Shown: positions 15,130 through 22,931 of the stretch, piece after piece
How the letters are laid out: each line of letters begins with the position of its first letter
Numbering within the stretch: the first letter of the stretch is position 1
Origin: UBA1361 sp041656375
GTDB taxonomy: Bacteria; Bacillota_I; Bacilli_A; RFN20; CAG-826
NCBI GenBank assembly: GCA_964410505.1
Contig: CAYPGR010000013.1
Coordinates: forward strand, 1 to 23,204
DNA: 23,204 bases
Direction of reading: 5' to 3'
Notes under the pieces: model-generated
What the model saw: the letters and a program-made list of their open reading frames with translations, nothing else
Databases searched by the model: none
Told to the model about the DNA's origin: nothing
Translations under genes and position numbers: made by a program

Positions 15130-16256
15130 AACAAAAAATAGCCATTATTGGCGGAGGAGCAAGCGGCATCACGCTTGCCCTTTTACTTCAACAAGTAGCT
15201 TTGGTGACGGTCTATGAACGGGAAAACTCCCCGCTTTTAAAACTATTAAAAACCGGAAACGGAAAAGCCAATATTTATAACCGTGGTATTCAAAATAGTG
15301 CCTATAACCATCCGTCCTTCATGGCAAGTCACGCGCCCTTGATGGAAGAAGCGCTTGATCATTTATTTCGCGATCTTGGGGTGTTAACGTATACCGATGA
15401 AGAAGGTCGGGTTTATCCTTTTAGTCGAAGCGCTAAAGGGTTACGAGAATACTTACTGAGTCTTCTCAAAGTGAATCTCGTGGTGAATGCGGATATTAAA
15501 GAAGTAAAAAGAGTGGGACCAAAGTTTCAAATCTTAGATGACATCTATGATGTTGTGGTGTTCGCCATGGGTTCTAGTATTAGTATGTTTCAATATCCGC
15601 TTGATAATAACAACACCAAACTCTTAAATAGTGTTGATTTAACGCTTTCGCCGCTCGTTCCGGTAATTAAGACCATCAAGGTCAAAGAAGATCTCAAGCC
15701 GCTCGCAAATCAACGCGCAGATGTTATGCTCACGTTGTGGGGAGGCGATCAAAAGCTATTTAGTGAACGTGGGGAAGTCCTCTTTAAAGAGGATGGGCTT
15801 TCGGGAATTGTGAGTTTTGTTGTCTCAAGCTACTTTGAGTGGCACGTCATTGAAAAAGTGTATCGCTCTTTTACGGTGACGATTGACTTTATGCCAGACC
15901 ACACGTTTTTTGAGGTCCAAACGATCATTAAGTCGAAAGATGACTTACCAAAGGTTTTTGCCCCTCATCTCGTGAAGTTTTTGGCTAATCAAAAAGAAAC
16001 GAAGTTAGTCAACCTTATTAAGGCGTTAAGGGTGACCCCGTTAAGCGGTCACTATCCCGAAAATGCCCAAGCAATGTGTGGCGGCGTTGATGTTGCTTTA
16101 GTTACTGATGACTTCCATCTTAAAGGCGATGAAAACCTATATCTTTTGGGTGAAGTATTAGACATTGACGGCATCTGTGGCGGCTACAATTTAGGGTTCG
16201 CCTTTTATAGCGCTACCAGGGCTGCGAAACATCTTGTAGATAAATTGTCAAAATAA
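15126..16256 (+). CDS. BaiN/HI0933-type FAD-dependent oxidoreductase
   Basis: A 376-residue flavoprotein of the family annotated as NAD(P)/FAD-dependent oxidoreductase, aminoacetone oxidase-like or BaiN. The FAD-binding Rossmann motif is IIGGGASG (residues 7-14). The family block usually written GNGRCNLTN is here GNGKANIYN (44-52), with Ala in place of the Cys. The C-terminal FAD block GEVLDIDGICGGYN is intact. It is slightly shorter than usual (about 400). The physiological substrate of most members is unknown. It overlaps potD by 4 bases and is the last gene of the pot operon, so a link to polyamine or amine metabolism is tempting, but only from position. Confidence 0.8.
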   Translation: MKQKIAIIGGGASGITLALLLQQVALVTVYERENSPLLKLLKTGNGKANIYNRGIQNSAYNHPSFMASHAPLMEEALDHLFRDLGVLTYTDEEGRVYPFSRSAKGLREYLLSLLKVNLVVNADIKEVKRVGPKFQILDDIYDVVVFAMGSSISMFQYPLDNNNTKLLNSVDLTLSPLVPVIKTIKVKEDLKPLANQRADVMLTLWGGDQKLFSERGEVLFKEDGLSGIVSFVVSSYFEWHVIEKVYRSFTVTIDFMPDHTFFEVQTIIKSKDDLPKVFAPHLVKFLANQKETKLVNLIKALRVTPLSGHYPENAQAMCGGVDVALVTDDFHLKGDENLYLLGEVLDIDGICGGYNLGFAFYSATRAAKHLVDKLSK

Positions 16257-16267
16257 GAAGATTTCAT

Positions 16268-16280
16268 TAGACACTGTCTA
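16268..16280. promoter_or_regulatory. Perfect palindrome TAGACACTGTCTA
   Basis: A 6+1+6 inverted repeat 12 bases after the end of the flavoprotein gene. A related AGACACT word recurs at 16468-16474 near the nrdD start. It could be a protein-binding site; no known operator is recognised. Confidence 0.25.
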
Positions 16281-16337
16281 TATTCCTTGTTAACTACGTC
16301 CATTTTGCAGGGCGAAACCATCTTTTAGTAAACAATT

Positions 16338-16397
16338 AGTAGTAATAAACGAATGAAAAAAGAAACATTTTTTTGATTTCGAAATTACTACTTTTTT
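16338..16397 (+). terminator. Long hairpin with T-run: probable pot operon terminator
   Basis: AGTAGTAAT (16338-16346) pairs perfectly with ATTACTACT (16384-16392), which continues into six T's (16392-16397). Further inside, CGAA (16350-16353) can pair with TTCG (16378-16381), and the A-run at 16356-16361 with the T-run at 16368-16374. The result is a long, AT-rich, imperfect stem. Its low GC content makes it less certain than the other terminators. Confidence 0.6.
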
Positions 16398-16435
16398 ACT
16401 TGTTTCGGTCGGCCGTTCACGACTTACAACTTGGG

Positions 16436-16464
16436 TTGAATAAAGCCTTTCTTTTGGTTATAGT
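16436..16464 (+). promoter_or_regulatory. Promoter of nrdDG
   Basis: TTGAAT (16436-16441) and TATAGT (16459-16464) are separated by 17 bases, giving a start near 16471. The leader of about 30 bases ends in a GGAGGG ribosome binding site. The remaining gap from 16257 holds the palindrome and the terminator described separately. Confidence 0.6.
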
Positions 16465-16475
16465 GATAGACACTA
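16461..16475. promoter_or_regulatory. Inverted repeat TAGTG-N5-CACTA over the nrdD -10
   Basis: The repeat covers the downstream half of the -10 and the expected start point, a good place for a repressor. The half-sites use the CACTA/TAGTG words of NrdR boxes but in the opposite order, so it does not match an NrdR box as usually written. A short CCAGACTCTGG palindrome (16479-16489) follows, touching the ribosome binding site. Confidence 0.35.
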
Positions 16476-16500
16476 ACACCAGACTCTGGAGGGTACATAC

Positions 16501-18861
16501 ATGGTTACACATATTAAGAAGCGCGACGGCCGCCTACAAAAATTTAATGCTAGTAAAATCGCCAATGCGATTAACAGCGCCTATGGTGAGAATAGCGATG
16601 TCCAAGCCCTTTTATTTGCGGCAGAAATTGCCAATACGATTAATACGAATTATGAGGGAACCATTGATATCGAAGTGGTCCAAGATGAAGTTGAAAAATA
16701 CTTGATGAAAAAAGATCAAGTAATTGCGAAGAAATACATTCTTTATCGGAAAGACCGCGAACGGGTTCGGAATGCCAAAGGAACCGTCTTTAACTATAAA
16801 AAGTTAGTTGAAGATTATTTAAACGTTAACGACTGGCGCGTTAAAGAAAATTCAACCGTTAATTATTCCTTAGGTGGACTTATTATTTCAAATAGTGGTG
16901 CAGTGACTGCTAACTACTGGTTAAGTGAAGTGTATGACGAAGAAATCGCGCATGCCCACCGGAACGCCTTAATTCATATCCATGACCTATCGATGCTTAG
17001 TGCTTACTGTGCTGGATGGGACATTGAACGGATTATTCGTGACGGCGTTGGTGGGGTTGAAGGCAAGATTACGAGTAAACCCGCCAAACACTTGCATACC
17101 TTAAGTAACCAACTCGTCAACTTCTTAGGTATCATGCAAAACGAATGGGCCGGCGCCCAAGCTTTCTCGAGCTTTGATACGTATTTAGCGCCTTTTGTTA
17201 AAGCTGATAATTTATCTTATGACCAAACCAAACAAGCGATTCAATCCTTTGTCTATGGTGTCAACACCCCAAGTCGGTGGGGAAGCCAAGCGCCATTTAG
17301 TAATATTACCCTCGACTGGACCGTACCTAATGACTTAGCGGAAAAACCGGCGATTGTCGGCGGTAAAGAACTCGCCTTTAAATATAAAGATTGCCAAAAA
17401 GAAATGGACATGATTAATAAAGCCTTTTTAGAAATCATGATTGAGGGTGACGCGAATGGCCGCGGCTTCCAATATCCGATTCCAACGTATTCAATTACGC
17501 GTGACTTTGATTGGAATGAAACCGAAAATAATCGTCTCTTATTTGAAATGACCGCCAAATATGGCACGCCATACTTTAGTAACTATATCAATAGTGATAT
17601 GGAACCAAGTGACGTGCGGAGCATGTGCTGCCGGTTACGCCTTGATTTACGGGAACTTCGTAAAAAAGGTGGCGGTTTCTTTGGTTCAGGCTCAAACACC
17701 GGCTCTGTCGGGGTTGTGACGCTTAATATGCCGCGTCTTGCCTATTTAGCCTCATCGGAAACAGAATTCTTCCAAGAGCTAAACCATTTAATGGATGTCA
17801 GTGCTCGGAGTCTTAAAATTAAACGTGACGTTGTGTCAAAATTACTACAAGATGGCCTCTTCCCGTATACAAAAGTATATTTAGGAAACTTTGATAATCA
17901 CTTCTCAACGATTGGCCTTGTTGGGATGAATGAAGCATGTTTAAACGCGAAATGGTTAGGAAAAGACTTAACGACCAAAGCTGGCCAAGCTTTCACCGTG
18001 AAAGTCTTAAATCACATGCGTGAACGGTTAAGTGATTACCAAGAGCAATATGGCGATCTTTATAACCTTGAAGCCACCCCAGCGGAAAGTACTGCCTTCC
18101 GTTTTGCTAAACATGACAAGACTGCTTATCCGCTTATTATTACGGCAATGGCGAGTGACGGGACACCCTTTTATACCAATAGTAGTCACCTACCAGTCGG
18201 CTATACCGAAACAGTCAGTGAAGCACTCGCGATCCAAGATGAAATGCAAACCCTTTATACCTCAGGAACGGTCTTCCATACGTTCCTTGGTCAAAAATTA
18301 CCGTCTTGGCAAAGCGCCGCGACACTTGTCCGCAAAATTGCTGAAAACTATAAGTTACCTTACTTCACGATGTCACCAACCTACTCAATTTGTAAAACCC
18401 ACGGTTACATAAGTGGCGAAGTAACCGTCTGTCCGCAATGTGCGAATGAAACCGAAGTTTATAGTCGGATTACCGGTTACTATCGGCCACTTAAAAACTG
18501 GAATGACGGTAAAAAAGCTGAGTTTGAAACCCGTAAAGAATATGATGGCACTGATTTAAGTGGCTTTGGCAAACATGAAGCGACGAACGATATTGTGGAA
18601 ACCGTCCTAAAAGATGTGACCCCAGGCAAAGAGTATTATCTATTCACCACCAAGGCGTGCCCGAATTGCCGACTCGTAAAAGTCGCCTTAGATGATAAGA
18701 AGATTAAGTACACCTTAATTGACGCGGAAGAAAACGTTGCTTTAAGTCAACAATATAATATTCGGACGGTCCCAACCCTTATTCGCACCAATGATGGCGG
18801 CTTTGAAGCTTACATTAATTATTCAAACATTGTCCGTCATCTACAAAGTAAAGATGAATAA
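16501..18861 (+). CDS. nrdD: Anaerobic (class III) ribonucleotide reductase NrdD with C-terminal redoxin domain
   Basis: A 786-residue protein that reduces ribonucleoside triphosphates to deoxynucleotides with a glycyl radical. Domains in order: an ATP-cone for allosteric control (about 1-90, opening with KKRDGRLQKFNASKI); the catalytic NrdD barrel (about 110-625) with the MCCRL loop (C376/C377), one of which should carry the thiyl radical; a metal site (C631, H634, C644, C647); and the glycyl-radical block RITGYYRP with G659. About 60 residues later comes an unusual addition, a glutaredoxin/thioredoxin-like domain (about 708-780) with CPNC at C720-C723 and the TVPT cis-proline block. Some class III enzymes (NrdD2 type) use a redoxin rather than formate as reductant, and this fusion suggests that type. 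GGAGGG precedes the ATG. nrdG overlaps its end. Confidence 0.93.
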   Translation: MVTHIKKRDGRLQKFNASKIANAINSAYGENSDVQALLFAAEIANTINTNYEGTIDIEVVQDEVEKYLMKKDQVIAKKYILYRKDRERVRNAKGTVFNYKKLVEDYLNVNDWRVKENSTVNYSLGGLIISNSGAVTANYWLSEVYDEEIAHAHRNALIHIHDLSMLSAYCAGWDIERIIRDGVGGVEGKITSKPAKHLHTLSNQLVNFLGIMQNEWAGAQAFSSFDTYLAPFVKADNLSYDQTKQAIQSFVYGVNTPSRWGSQAPFSNITLDWTVPNDLAEKPAIVGGKELAFKYKDCQKEMDMINKAFLEIMIEGDANGRGFQYPIPTYSITRDFDWNETENNRLLFEMTAKYGTPYFSNYINSDMEPSDVRSMCCRLRLDLRELRKKGGGFFGSGSNTGSVGVVTLNMPRLAYLASSETEFFQELNHLMDVSARSLKIKRDVVSKLLQDGLFPYTKVYLGNFDNHFSTIGLVGMNEACLNAKWLGKDLTTKAGQAFTVKVLNHMRERLSDYQEQYGDLYNLEATPAESTAFRFAKHDKTAYPLIITAMASDGTPFYTNSSHLPVGYTETVSEALAIQDEMQTLYTSGTVFHTFLGQKLPSWQSAATLVRKIAENYKLPYFTMSPTYSICKTHGYISGEVTVCPQCANETEVYSRITGYYRPLKNWNDGKKAEFETRKEYDGTDLSGFGKHEATNDIVETVLKDVTPGKEYYLFTTKACPNCRLVKVALDDKKIKYTLIDAEENVALSQQYNIRTVPTLIRTNDGGFEAYINYSNIVRHLQSKDE

Positions 18862-19369
18862 AGCGACCATCCGTTTATCGGGTTATGTCAATGATTCCTT
18901 AGTCGATGGACCGGGCGTTCGCCTCGCCATCTTCACCCAAGGATGTTTATATGCTTGTCCCGGTTGTCATAACCCGCACACCTGGGATCCAAGTGGCGGT
19001 GAAGAAGTGGCGCTTGATGACTTAATCGCGATATGGCGTAAAAACCCGCTACTTGACGGGATTACCTTATCGGGTGGGGAACCACTTTATCAGAAAGAAA
19101 AATTACTGCCCCTCATTAAGGCGGCGGTTGCGGACGGCCTTAATGTTGTGATGTATACCGGATCGACTTATGAAGCCTTGGTCGCTAAAGAAGATCCTGT
19201 CATTAATGAAATCTTCACGTATGTTGATTATCTCATCGATGGGCCGTTTGTATTAATGAAGAAGAATCTTAAGCTCTTATATCGTGGGAGTGAAAATCAA
19301 CGCATTATTGCCTTAAAAAAATCTACAAAAGATCAGCTCGTTCTCGTCGAAAAGATGAATGAATTTTAA
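18854..19369 (+). CDS. nrdG: Anaerobic ribonucleotide reductase activating protein NrdG
   Basis: A 171-residue radical SAM enzyme that makes the glycyl radical on NrdD. The 4Fe-4S motif CX3CX2C is CLYACPGC (C31, C35, C38), followed by HNPHTWDP. LSGGEPL and the VVMYTG stretch are typical of NrdG. The ATG at 18854 is chosen because it starts the conserved N-terminus (RLSGYVNDSLVDGPGVR) and overlaps the nrdD stop by 8 bases; a start 63 bases upstream would add unrelated residues encoded within nrdD. No strong ribosome site is seen, consistent with coupling to nrdD. A terminator follows directly. Confidence 0.93.
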   Translation: MNKATIRLSGYVNDSLVDGPGVRLAIFTQGCLYACPGCHNPHTWDPSGGEEVALDDLIAIWRKNPLLDGITLSGGEPLYQKEKLLPLIKAAVADGLNVVMYTGSTYEALVAKEDPVINEIFTYVDYLIDGPFVLMKKNLKLLYRGSENQRIIALKKSTKDQLVLVEKMNEF

Positions 19370-19370
19370 G

Positions 19371-19400
19371 AAAAGGGAGTGACAAATCACTCCCTTTTTT
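19371..19400. terminator. Bidirectional intrinsic terminator
   Basis: AAAAGGGAGTGA (19371-19382) pairs perfectly with TCACTCCCTTTT (19387-19398) around a CAAA loop. A T-run follows on the plus strand, and the A-run gives one on the minus strand. It serves nrdDG from the left and the ABC exporter genes from the right. Confidence 0.93.
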
Positions 19401-19416
19401 TACTGACGTTAAATGC

Positions 19417-20544
19417 TTATTTTCTAAACATCACTTTTTCACTGCTAAACATCAGCGTTAATAAATATACGCCAAGGCCGGTGAAGGCAACGTTTGTAAT
19501 AATCGTGAGAATAAACGGAACGAGTAAGAACTCACCACTAAAGAGCAGGAGTAAGATATTCACACTATTAAAAACTGGGATGAGATAAAGCCACACATTC
19601 GTAGCCGCACTTCCAAACATTGAAGTAATACCGGCCACCATGATTAAGATCATGAGCGGGGTCGCTAGACCAGAGGCTTCTTTAATAGATTTTGAAAACG
19701 CACTAATAAGCGAGATCAGCATAATAAAGATTAAAACGGTACTAATGAGAACTAAGAGTAACAAGATGTAAGTGCCAGGGGTATAGACACTTAAATCAAC
19801 ACTTGATCCGGCAAGTTTTGGCAGACTTAAGATAATGCCGAAGAAACTACTCGCAGCACTGACGAGGGCAACAATACTAAGCGCGACGACTTTGCCAAGG
19901 GCAATCGTTGAACGCTTAACGGGTGTGATAAGCATGTTGGCAATCGTGCCTCGTTCTTTTTCTCCCGCAATACTTTCAGGTGCAACCGCCATGGCCCCAC
20001 TAAAAAGGAAGGTGATGAGAAGGAACGGTAAGAGGCTTGTAATAATCATCATACTAATGTCGCCACTTGTTGAGTGATCTTGGGGGACCGCAACAAAGGG
20101 TTGAAGGACACTATTAAGTTTTTGAGAATAGGTTTGGAAGATCGTCATACTTGGCATGCTACTCGCATTGTAATGGAAGACAACAATCGCCGGATCTTCG
20201 GGATCATTGGCGGCGACTTTGGCTAAGAAGTCAATGTCATAGATGACATAAAGATCAAGTTCTTTTGTTTCAAGTAACGCCGCGTAGTTTTCGGGGGTTT
20301 CTTCAAGATACGTCATCTCGTTTTCAATCTCAAGATCAAAGTCATATTTAGGGTCAAGTGGTTTATTTTCAATTCGTAGGGTGTAGGTGTGACCTTTATT
20401 TTCACCAACATCCACCATGATGTCACCCATAATCGAATATAAGACAAAGATAAGAATACCCGGGAGGAGAAGCGCCGCTAACATCCGTTTATCAGTAAAG
20501 AAACGACGTAATTCTTTTTTAATAATGGTCCATAAGTTTTTCAT
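19417..20544 (-). CDS. ABC-2 type exporter permease, NatB-like
   Basis: A 375-residue membrane protein. One N-terminal helix (about 22-42) is followed by a large external domain (about 45-165) and then five or six helices. The block VAPESIAGEKERGTIANMLITPVKRSTI (about 188-215) is the hallmark of NatB-type ABC-2 permeases, which with NatA export Na+ in Bacillus; other members export drugs or peptides. The substrate is unknown. The ATG shares one base with the stop of the ATPase gene (TAATG on the minus strand), so translation is coupled. Confidence 0.85.
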   Translation of the reverse strand: MKNLWTIIKKELRRFFTDKRMLAALLLPGILIFVLYSIMGDIMVDVGENKGHTYTLRIENKPLDPKYDFDLEIENEMTYLEETPENYAALLETKELDLYVIYDIDFLAKVAANDPEDPAIVVFHYNASSMPSMTIFQTYSQKLNSVLQPFVAVPQDHSTSGDISMMIITSLLPFLLITFLFSGAMAVAPESIAGEKERGTIANMLITPVKRSTIALGKVVALSIVALVSAASSFFGIILSLPKLAGSSVDLSVYTPGTYILLLLVLISTVLIFIMLISLISAFSKSIKEASGLATPLMILIMVAGITSMFGSAATNVWLYLIPVFNSVNILLLLFSGEFLLVPFILTIITNVAFTGLGVYLLTLMFSSEKVMFRK

Positions 20545-21317
20545 TATTCATCACCTCGCACACGTTTATATTCAACAAAGAAACGTTCTTCTAAACTATT
20601 TGGCACACTGAATTCACTCATCGGTGCTTCAAAGATCAGGCGACCATCAATGATGACCCCGACCCGGTCACAAATACGTTCAACGAGTGAGAAGATGTGG
20701 GTGCTAAGAATGATTGTTTTTCCGGCATTGCGTAATGAGACTAAGAAATCAATGACCGTTTTAGCGGTAATGACATCAAGGCCGTTGGTCGGTTCATCAA
20801 AGATAATGATTTTTGGATCATGGACGATACTGATCACGAGACTTACTTTTTGTTTCATCCCTGTCGATAAATCACTAATTTTTACCTCTTTGAATTCATC
20901 AATGCCGAATTGACGGAATAGTTTATCTTTACGGTCTTTTATGGTTTCTTCTGGTACATTATGGAGCCTAGAAAAGTAATCGAAAAGATAGTTTGGGGTA
21001 AAAAAATCATCAAGTTTTAATTCGCTTGTTAAAAAACCAATTTGACTGCGGACTTTTCCTGGTTCTTTTGTGATATCAAAGCCATTGACTTTAACCTCAC
21101 CTTTTTCTTTTTTTATGAGGGTGGAAATAATGCGTAAGGCGGTTGTTTTACCAGCACCATTTGGCCCCAGTAGTCCGTAGATTTCTCCTTCATATGCTTT
21201 AAAGGATAAGTCATTGACGGCGACACGAACTTTGGTGTTCGTTTTTTCAATCTTTTGTTGCTTCTTTGAAAGGTTGAATGTTTTTGTAATACTCTTTACT
21301 TCTAAGATTGGGTTCAT
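20544..21317 (-). CDS. ABC exporter ATP-binding protein, NatA-like
   Basis: A 257-residue ATPase. Walker A is GPNGAGKTT (51-59), the signature is LSTGMKQK (from about L150), and Walker B is IIIFDEP with D174/E175. An insertion of lysine-rich residues (about 18-30) lies between the first strands. The ATG at 21317 is chosen because GGAGGT lies directly upstream on the minus strand (complement at 21321-21326). A start 39 bases further out would overlap the promoter and lacks a ribosome site. Together with the downstream permease it forms a two-gene exporter operon. Confidence 0.88.
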   Translation of the reverse strand: MNPILEVKSITKTFNLSKKQQKIEKTNTKVRVAVNDLSFKAYEGEIYGLLGPNGAGKTTALRIISTLIKKEKGEVKVNGFDITKEPGKVRSQIGFLTSELKLDDFFTPNYLFDYFSRLHNVPEETIKDRKDKLFRQFGIDEFKEVKISDLSTGMKQKVSLVISIVHDPKIIIFDEPTNGLDVITAKTVIDFLVSLRNAGKTIILSTHIFSLVERICDRVGVIIDGRLIFEAPMSEFSVPNSLEERFFVEYKRVRGDE

Positions 21318-21336
21318 ATTACCTCCAGACGAATTT

Positions 21337-21342
21337 ATTATA
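21337..21342 (-). promoter_or_regulatory. -10 element of the NatAB-like operon
   Basis: A perfect TATAAT on the minus strand, with a T-rich flank. The -35 region (about 21359-21365) is weak. It lies about 20 bases before the ribosome binding site of the ATPase gene. Confidence 0.5.
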
Positions 21343-21380
21343 CAATAAATGGTCATAATATTGATGGGTTTAATCCGCTT

Positions 21381-21408
21381 TTGTCATTTAAAAATAGTGT
21401 GATAATAT
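21381..21408 (+). promoter_or_regulatory. Promoter of the small membrane protein gene
   Basis: TTGTCA (21381-21386) and TAATAT (21403-21408) are 16 bases apart. The expected start point (about 21414-21416) is almost at the ATG at 21417, so the message may be nearly leaderless. Confidence 0.4.
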
Positions 21409-21416
21409 GTAGATAT

Positions 21417-21881
21417 ATGAATATCTTACTTCCTTTATTCTTAACATTACTGGTTGAAACCCTGATTTACTTTTTCTTGAAACCAAAAAGTATCAAACTT
21501 CTGGTGACCGTCATCGTCCTAAACATGATTCTTAATCCAGCCATGAATCTCTTGTTAAATAGTTTTAAAAATCCAGGGACCTATAATCGGATTTTACAAC
21601 TTGCTGAGATTATAACCGTTATCATTGAAACCGCAGTGATTGTGTATATTGTGAAAACGCCACTAAAAAAGACTCTCATTTTTTCAATTTTTAGTAATAT
21701 GGGTTCTTTCTTGATGGGTATTATTCTTTTTTATCCGCAATCAGTGTTATCTGAATATGGTCAAAAAGCGGCTTTAATTGTCTATTTAATGTTGTTTATT
21801 ATTCTTCTTTTAGTGCTAATTTTATTTTCGGTTTCGAGTTCGATTGATTTTTCTAAAGATGATCAAGACACCATTGACTAG
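21417..21881 (+). CDS. Small integral membrane protein of unknown function
   Basis: A 154-residue protein starting MNILLPLFLTLLVETLIYFF, with four predicted helices (about 2-22, 28-46, 62-80 and 88-108) and a fifth near 117-137, then an acidic tail (SKDDQDTID). A Glu in the first helix and an N-P-x-x-N stretch in the second are the only striking polar features in the membrane part. I do not recognise a named family. No ribosome binding site precedes the ATG. Starting at an upstream TTG (21381) would put the start codon in the promoter, and it also lacks a ribosome site. The TAG stop overlaps the TAG of the convergent gene. Confidence 0.6.
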   Translation: MNILLPLFLTLLVETLIYFFLKPKSIKLLVTVIVLNMILNPAMNLLLNSFKNPGTYNRILQLAEIITVIIETAVIVYIVKTPLKKTLIFSIFSNMGSFLMGIILFYPQSVLSEYGQKAALIVYLMLFIILLLVLILFSVSSSIDFSKDDQDTID

Positions 21882-22669
21882 AAGGTCTTTGCTCGTTTCT
21901 TTTTGATTTGATTGACAATTAACATAATAAGACCAACGACGATGACCGCGTAGAAGACAAAGGAAAGAAGGCCGATAGCACCTAAGACGACAAAGAAGGT
22001 CGTAAGCCCTTTGTACGGATTGACGAGCCGACCTTTGATGAAGGCGATGTTTTGGATTTCCATTTTTGATTCATCGAGGTTATCATTCCGGTAGAAGTAG
22101 ATTGGGTTATCGACTTTTCCGTCGTAATAAGTGTAATTCGTCGTGTCTTCATATTCATAGGTAATCATCACACTATAATAATAAGTTTTATCAACGCTTG
22201 CTTTTAAGGTAAATGAATATTTATAAAAATAAATAAACTTATCGCCATTATAATAGCTTTGATCTTCCTTAAGGACGGGGCTTAGCTTTGTATAGGTAAT
22301 GTCCGGCATGACTCCTGTAAAGGCATAACAATTAATCGTAGGTGCTAAATCAAGACGATCAGAAGTAAGTGTCAAGGCAATGGACGCCGCGGGTCCAAGG
22401 AGTTCATTGTAAGAATCACTAAATGAGGCAATGGTGCCCCGCGTACTTGAAAAGAGGTATGAGTTTTCTAATTCAATATAGCCTTCACCGATGTTTGTAA
22501 GGGTAAAGGAATAAGTGTGGTCTTCATCCTCACCTCCCTCAGTCACGATGATCTCTGTACTTGTGAAGGCATCATATTCTTGCGGATAGGCATAAGGATA
22601 GGCTGCGTTTCCCATAAGTAAAGGGGCGACAATTACTAATAGTAATGATAATAAAGTAATTTTTTTCAT
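21878..22669 (-). CDS. Exported, tail-anchored surface protein of unknown function
   Basis: A 263-residue protein. It has a signal peptide (about 1-22, MKK then a leucine-rich core, ending near GNAAYP) with no lipobox cysteine. A Tyr-rich, beta-type ectodomain (about 25-220) follows, then a C-terminal helix (about 225-253) and the basic tail KKKRAKTF. The early YSFTLTNIGEGYIEL segment recalls an Ig-like or adhesin-type fold, but I cannot name a family. GAGGT lies 8 bases before the ATG. It converges on and overlaps the preceding membrane protein gene by 4 bases. Confidence 0.65.
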   Translation of the reverse strand: MKKITLLSLLLVIVAPLLMGNAAYPYAYPQEYDAFTSTEIIVTEGGEDEDHTYSFTLTNIGEGYIELENSYLFSSTRGTIASFSDSYNELLGPAASIALTLTSDRLDLAPTINCYAFTGVMPDITYTKLSPVLKEDQSYYNGDKFIYFYKYSFTLKASVDKTYYYSVMITYEYEDTTNYTYYDGKVDNPIYFYRNDNLDESKMEIQNIAFIKGRLVNPYKGLTTFFVVLGAIGLLSFVFYAVIVVGLIMLIVNQIKKKRAKTF

Positions 22670-22689
22670 TTTGGAGACCTCTTAGGTTT

Positions 22690-22695
22690 ATTATA
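22690..22695 (-). promoter_or_regulatory. -10 element of the surface protein gene
   Basis: A perfect TATAAT on the minus strand, 20 bases from the start codon. No good -35 is seen at the usual distance. Confidence 0.4.
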
Positions 22696-22776
22696 CTAAT
22701 GAATAACCATATTATGAGTGATAACTACAAAATACCATAGCAAAATCAGATATTTGTTGAAGTTCATGGATTCAAA

Positions 22777-22806
22777 TTGATAATCGTATGAATATTTTGT
22801 TATAAT
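22777..22806 (+). promoter_or_regulatory. Promoter of tRNA-Cys
   Basis: TTGATA (22777-22782) and TATAAT (22801-22806) are 18 bases apart. TG at 22798-22799 makes it an extended -10. The start would fall just before the mature tRNA. Confidence 0.8.
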
Positions 22807-22814
22807 GTACCAGC

Positions 22815-22888
22815 GCTTCCATAGCCAAGTGGTAAGGCAATTGACTGCAACTCAATGACCGTTGGTTCAAATCCGACTGGAAGCTCCA
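22815..22888 (+). tRNA. tRNA-Cys (anticodon GCA), CCA encoded
   Basis: The acceptor stem GCTTCCA (22815-22821) pairs with TGGAAGC (22878-22884), followed by discriminator T and encoded CCA (22886-22888). The D arm GCC/GGC begins at 22824. The anticodon stem ATTGA/TCAAT encloses the loop CTGCAAC with GCA at 22847-22849. The T arm is GTTGG/CCGAC with loop TTCAAAT. The anticodon reads UGC/UGU, cysteine. Confidence 0.97.
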
Positions 22889-22931
22889 AAATTATGTTTG
22901 ATTGGTAAGACAAAAACGGCTAAAACATCAT

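Noticed and set aside
16461..16475. NrdR box before nrdD
   Set aside because: Half-site order is TAGTG...CACTA, the reverse of NrdR boxes, and no second box at a helical spacing was seen.
18791..18853. Earlier ATG at 18791 for nrdG
   Set aside because: The 21 added residues lie out of frame inside the nrdD redoxin domain and do not resemble NrdG; the ATG at 18854 begins the conserved part.
21318..21356. Earlier start at 21356 for the NatA-like ATPase
   Set aside because: It spans the TATAAT at 21337-21342; the GGAGGT site fits only the start at 21317.
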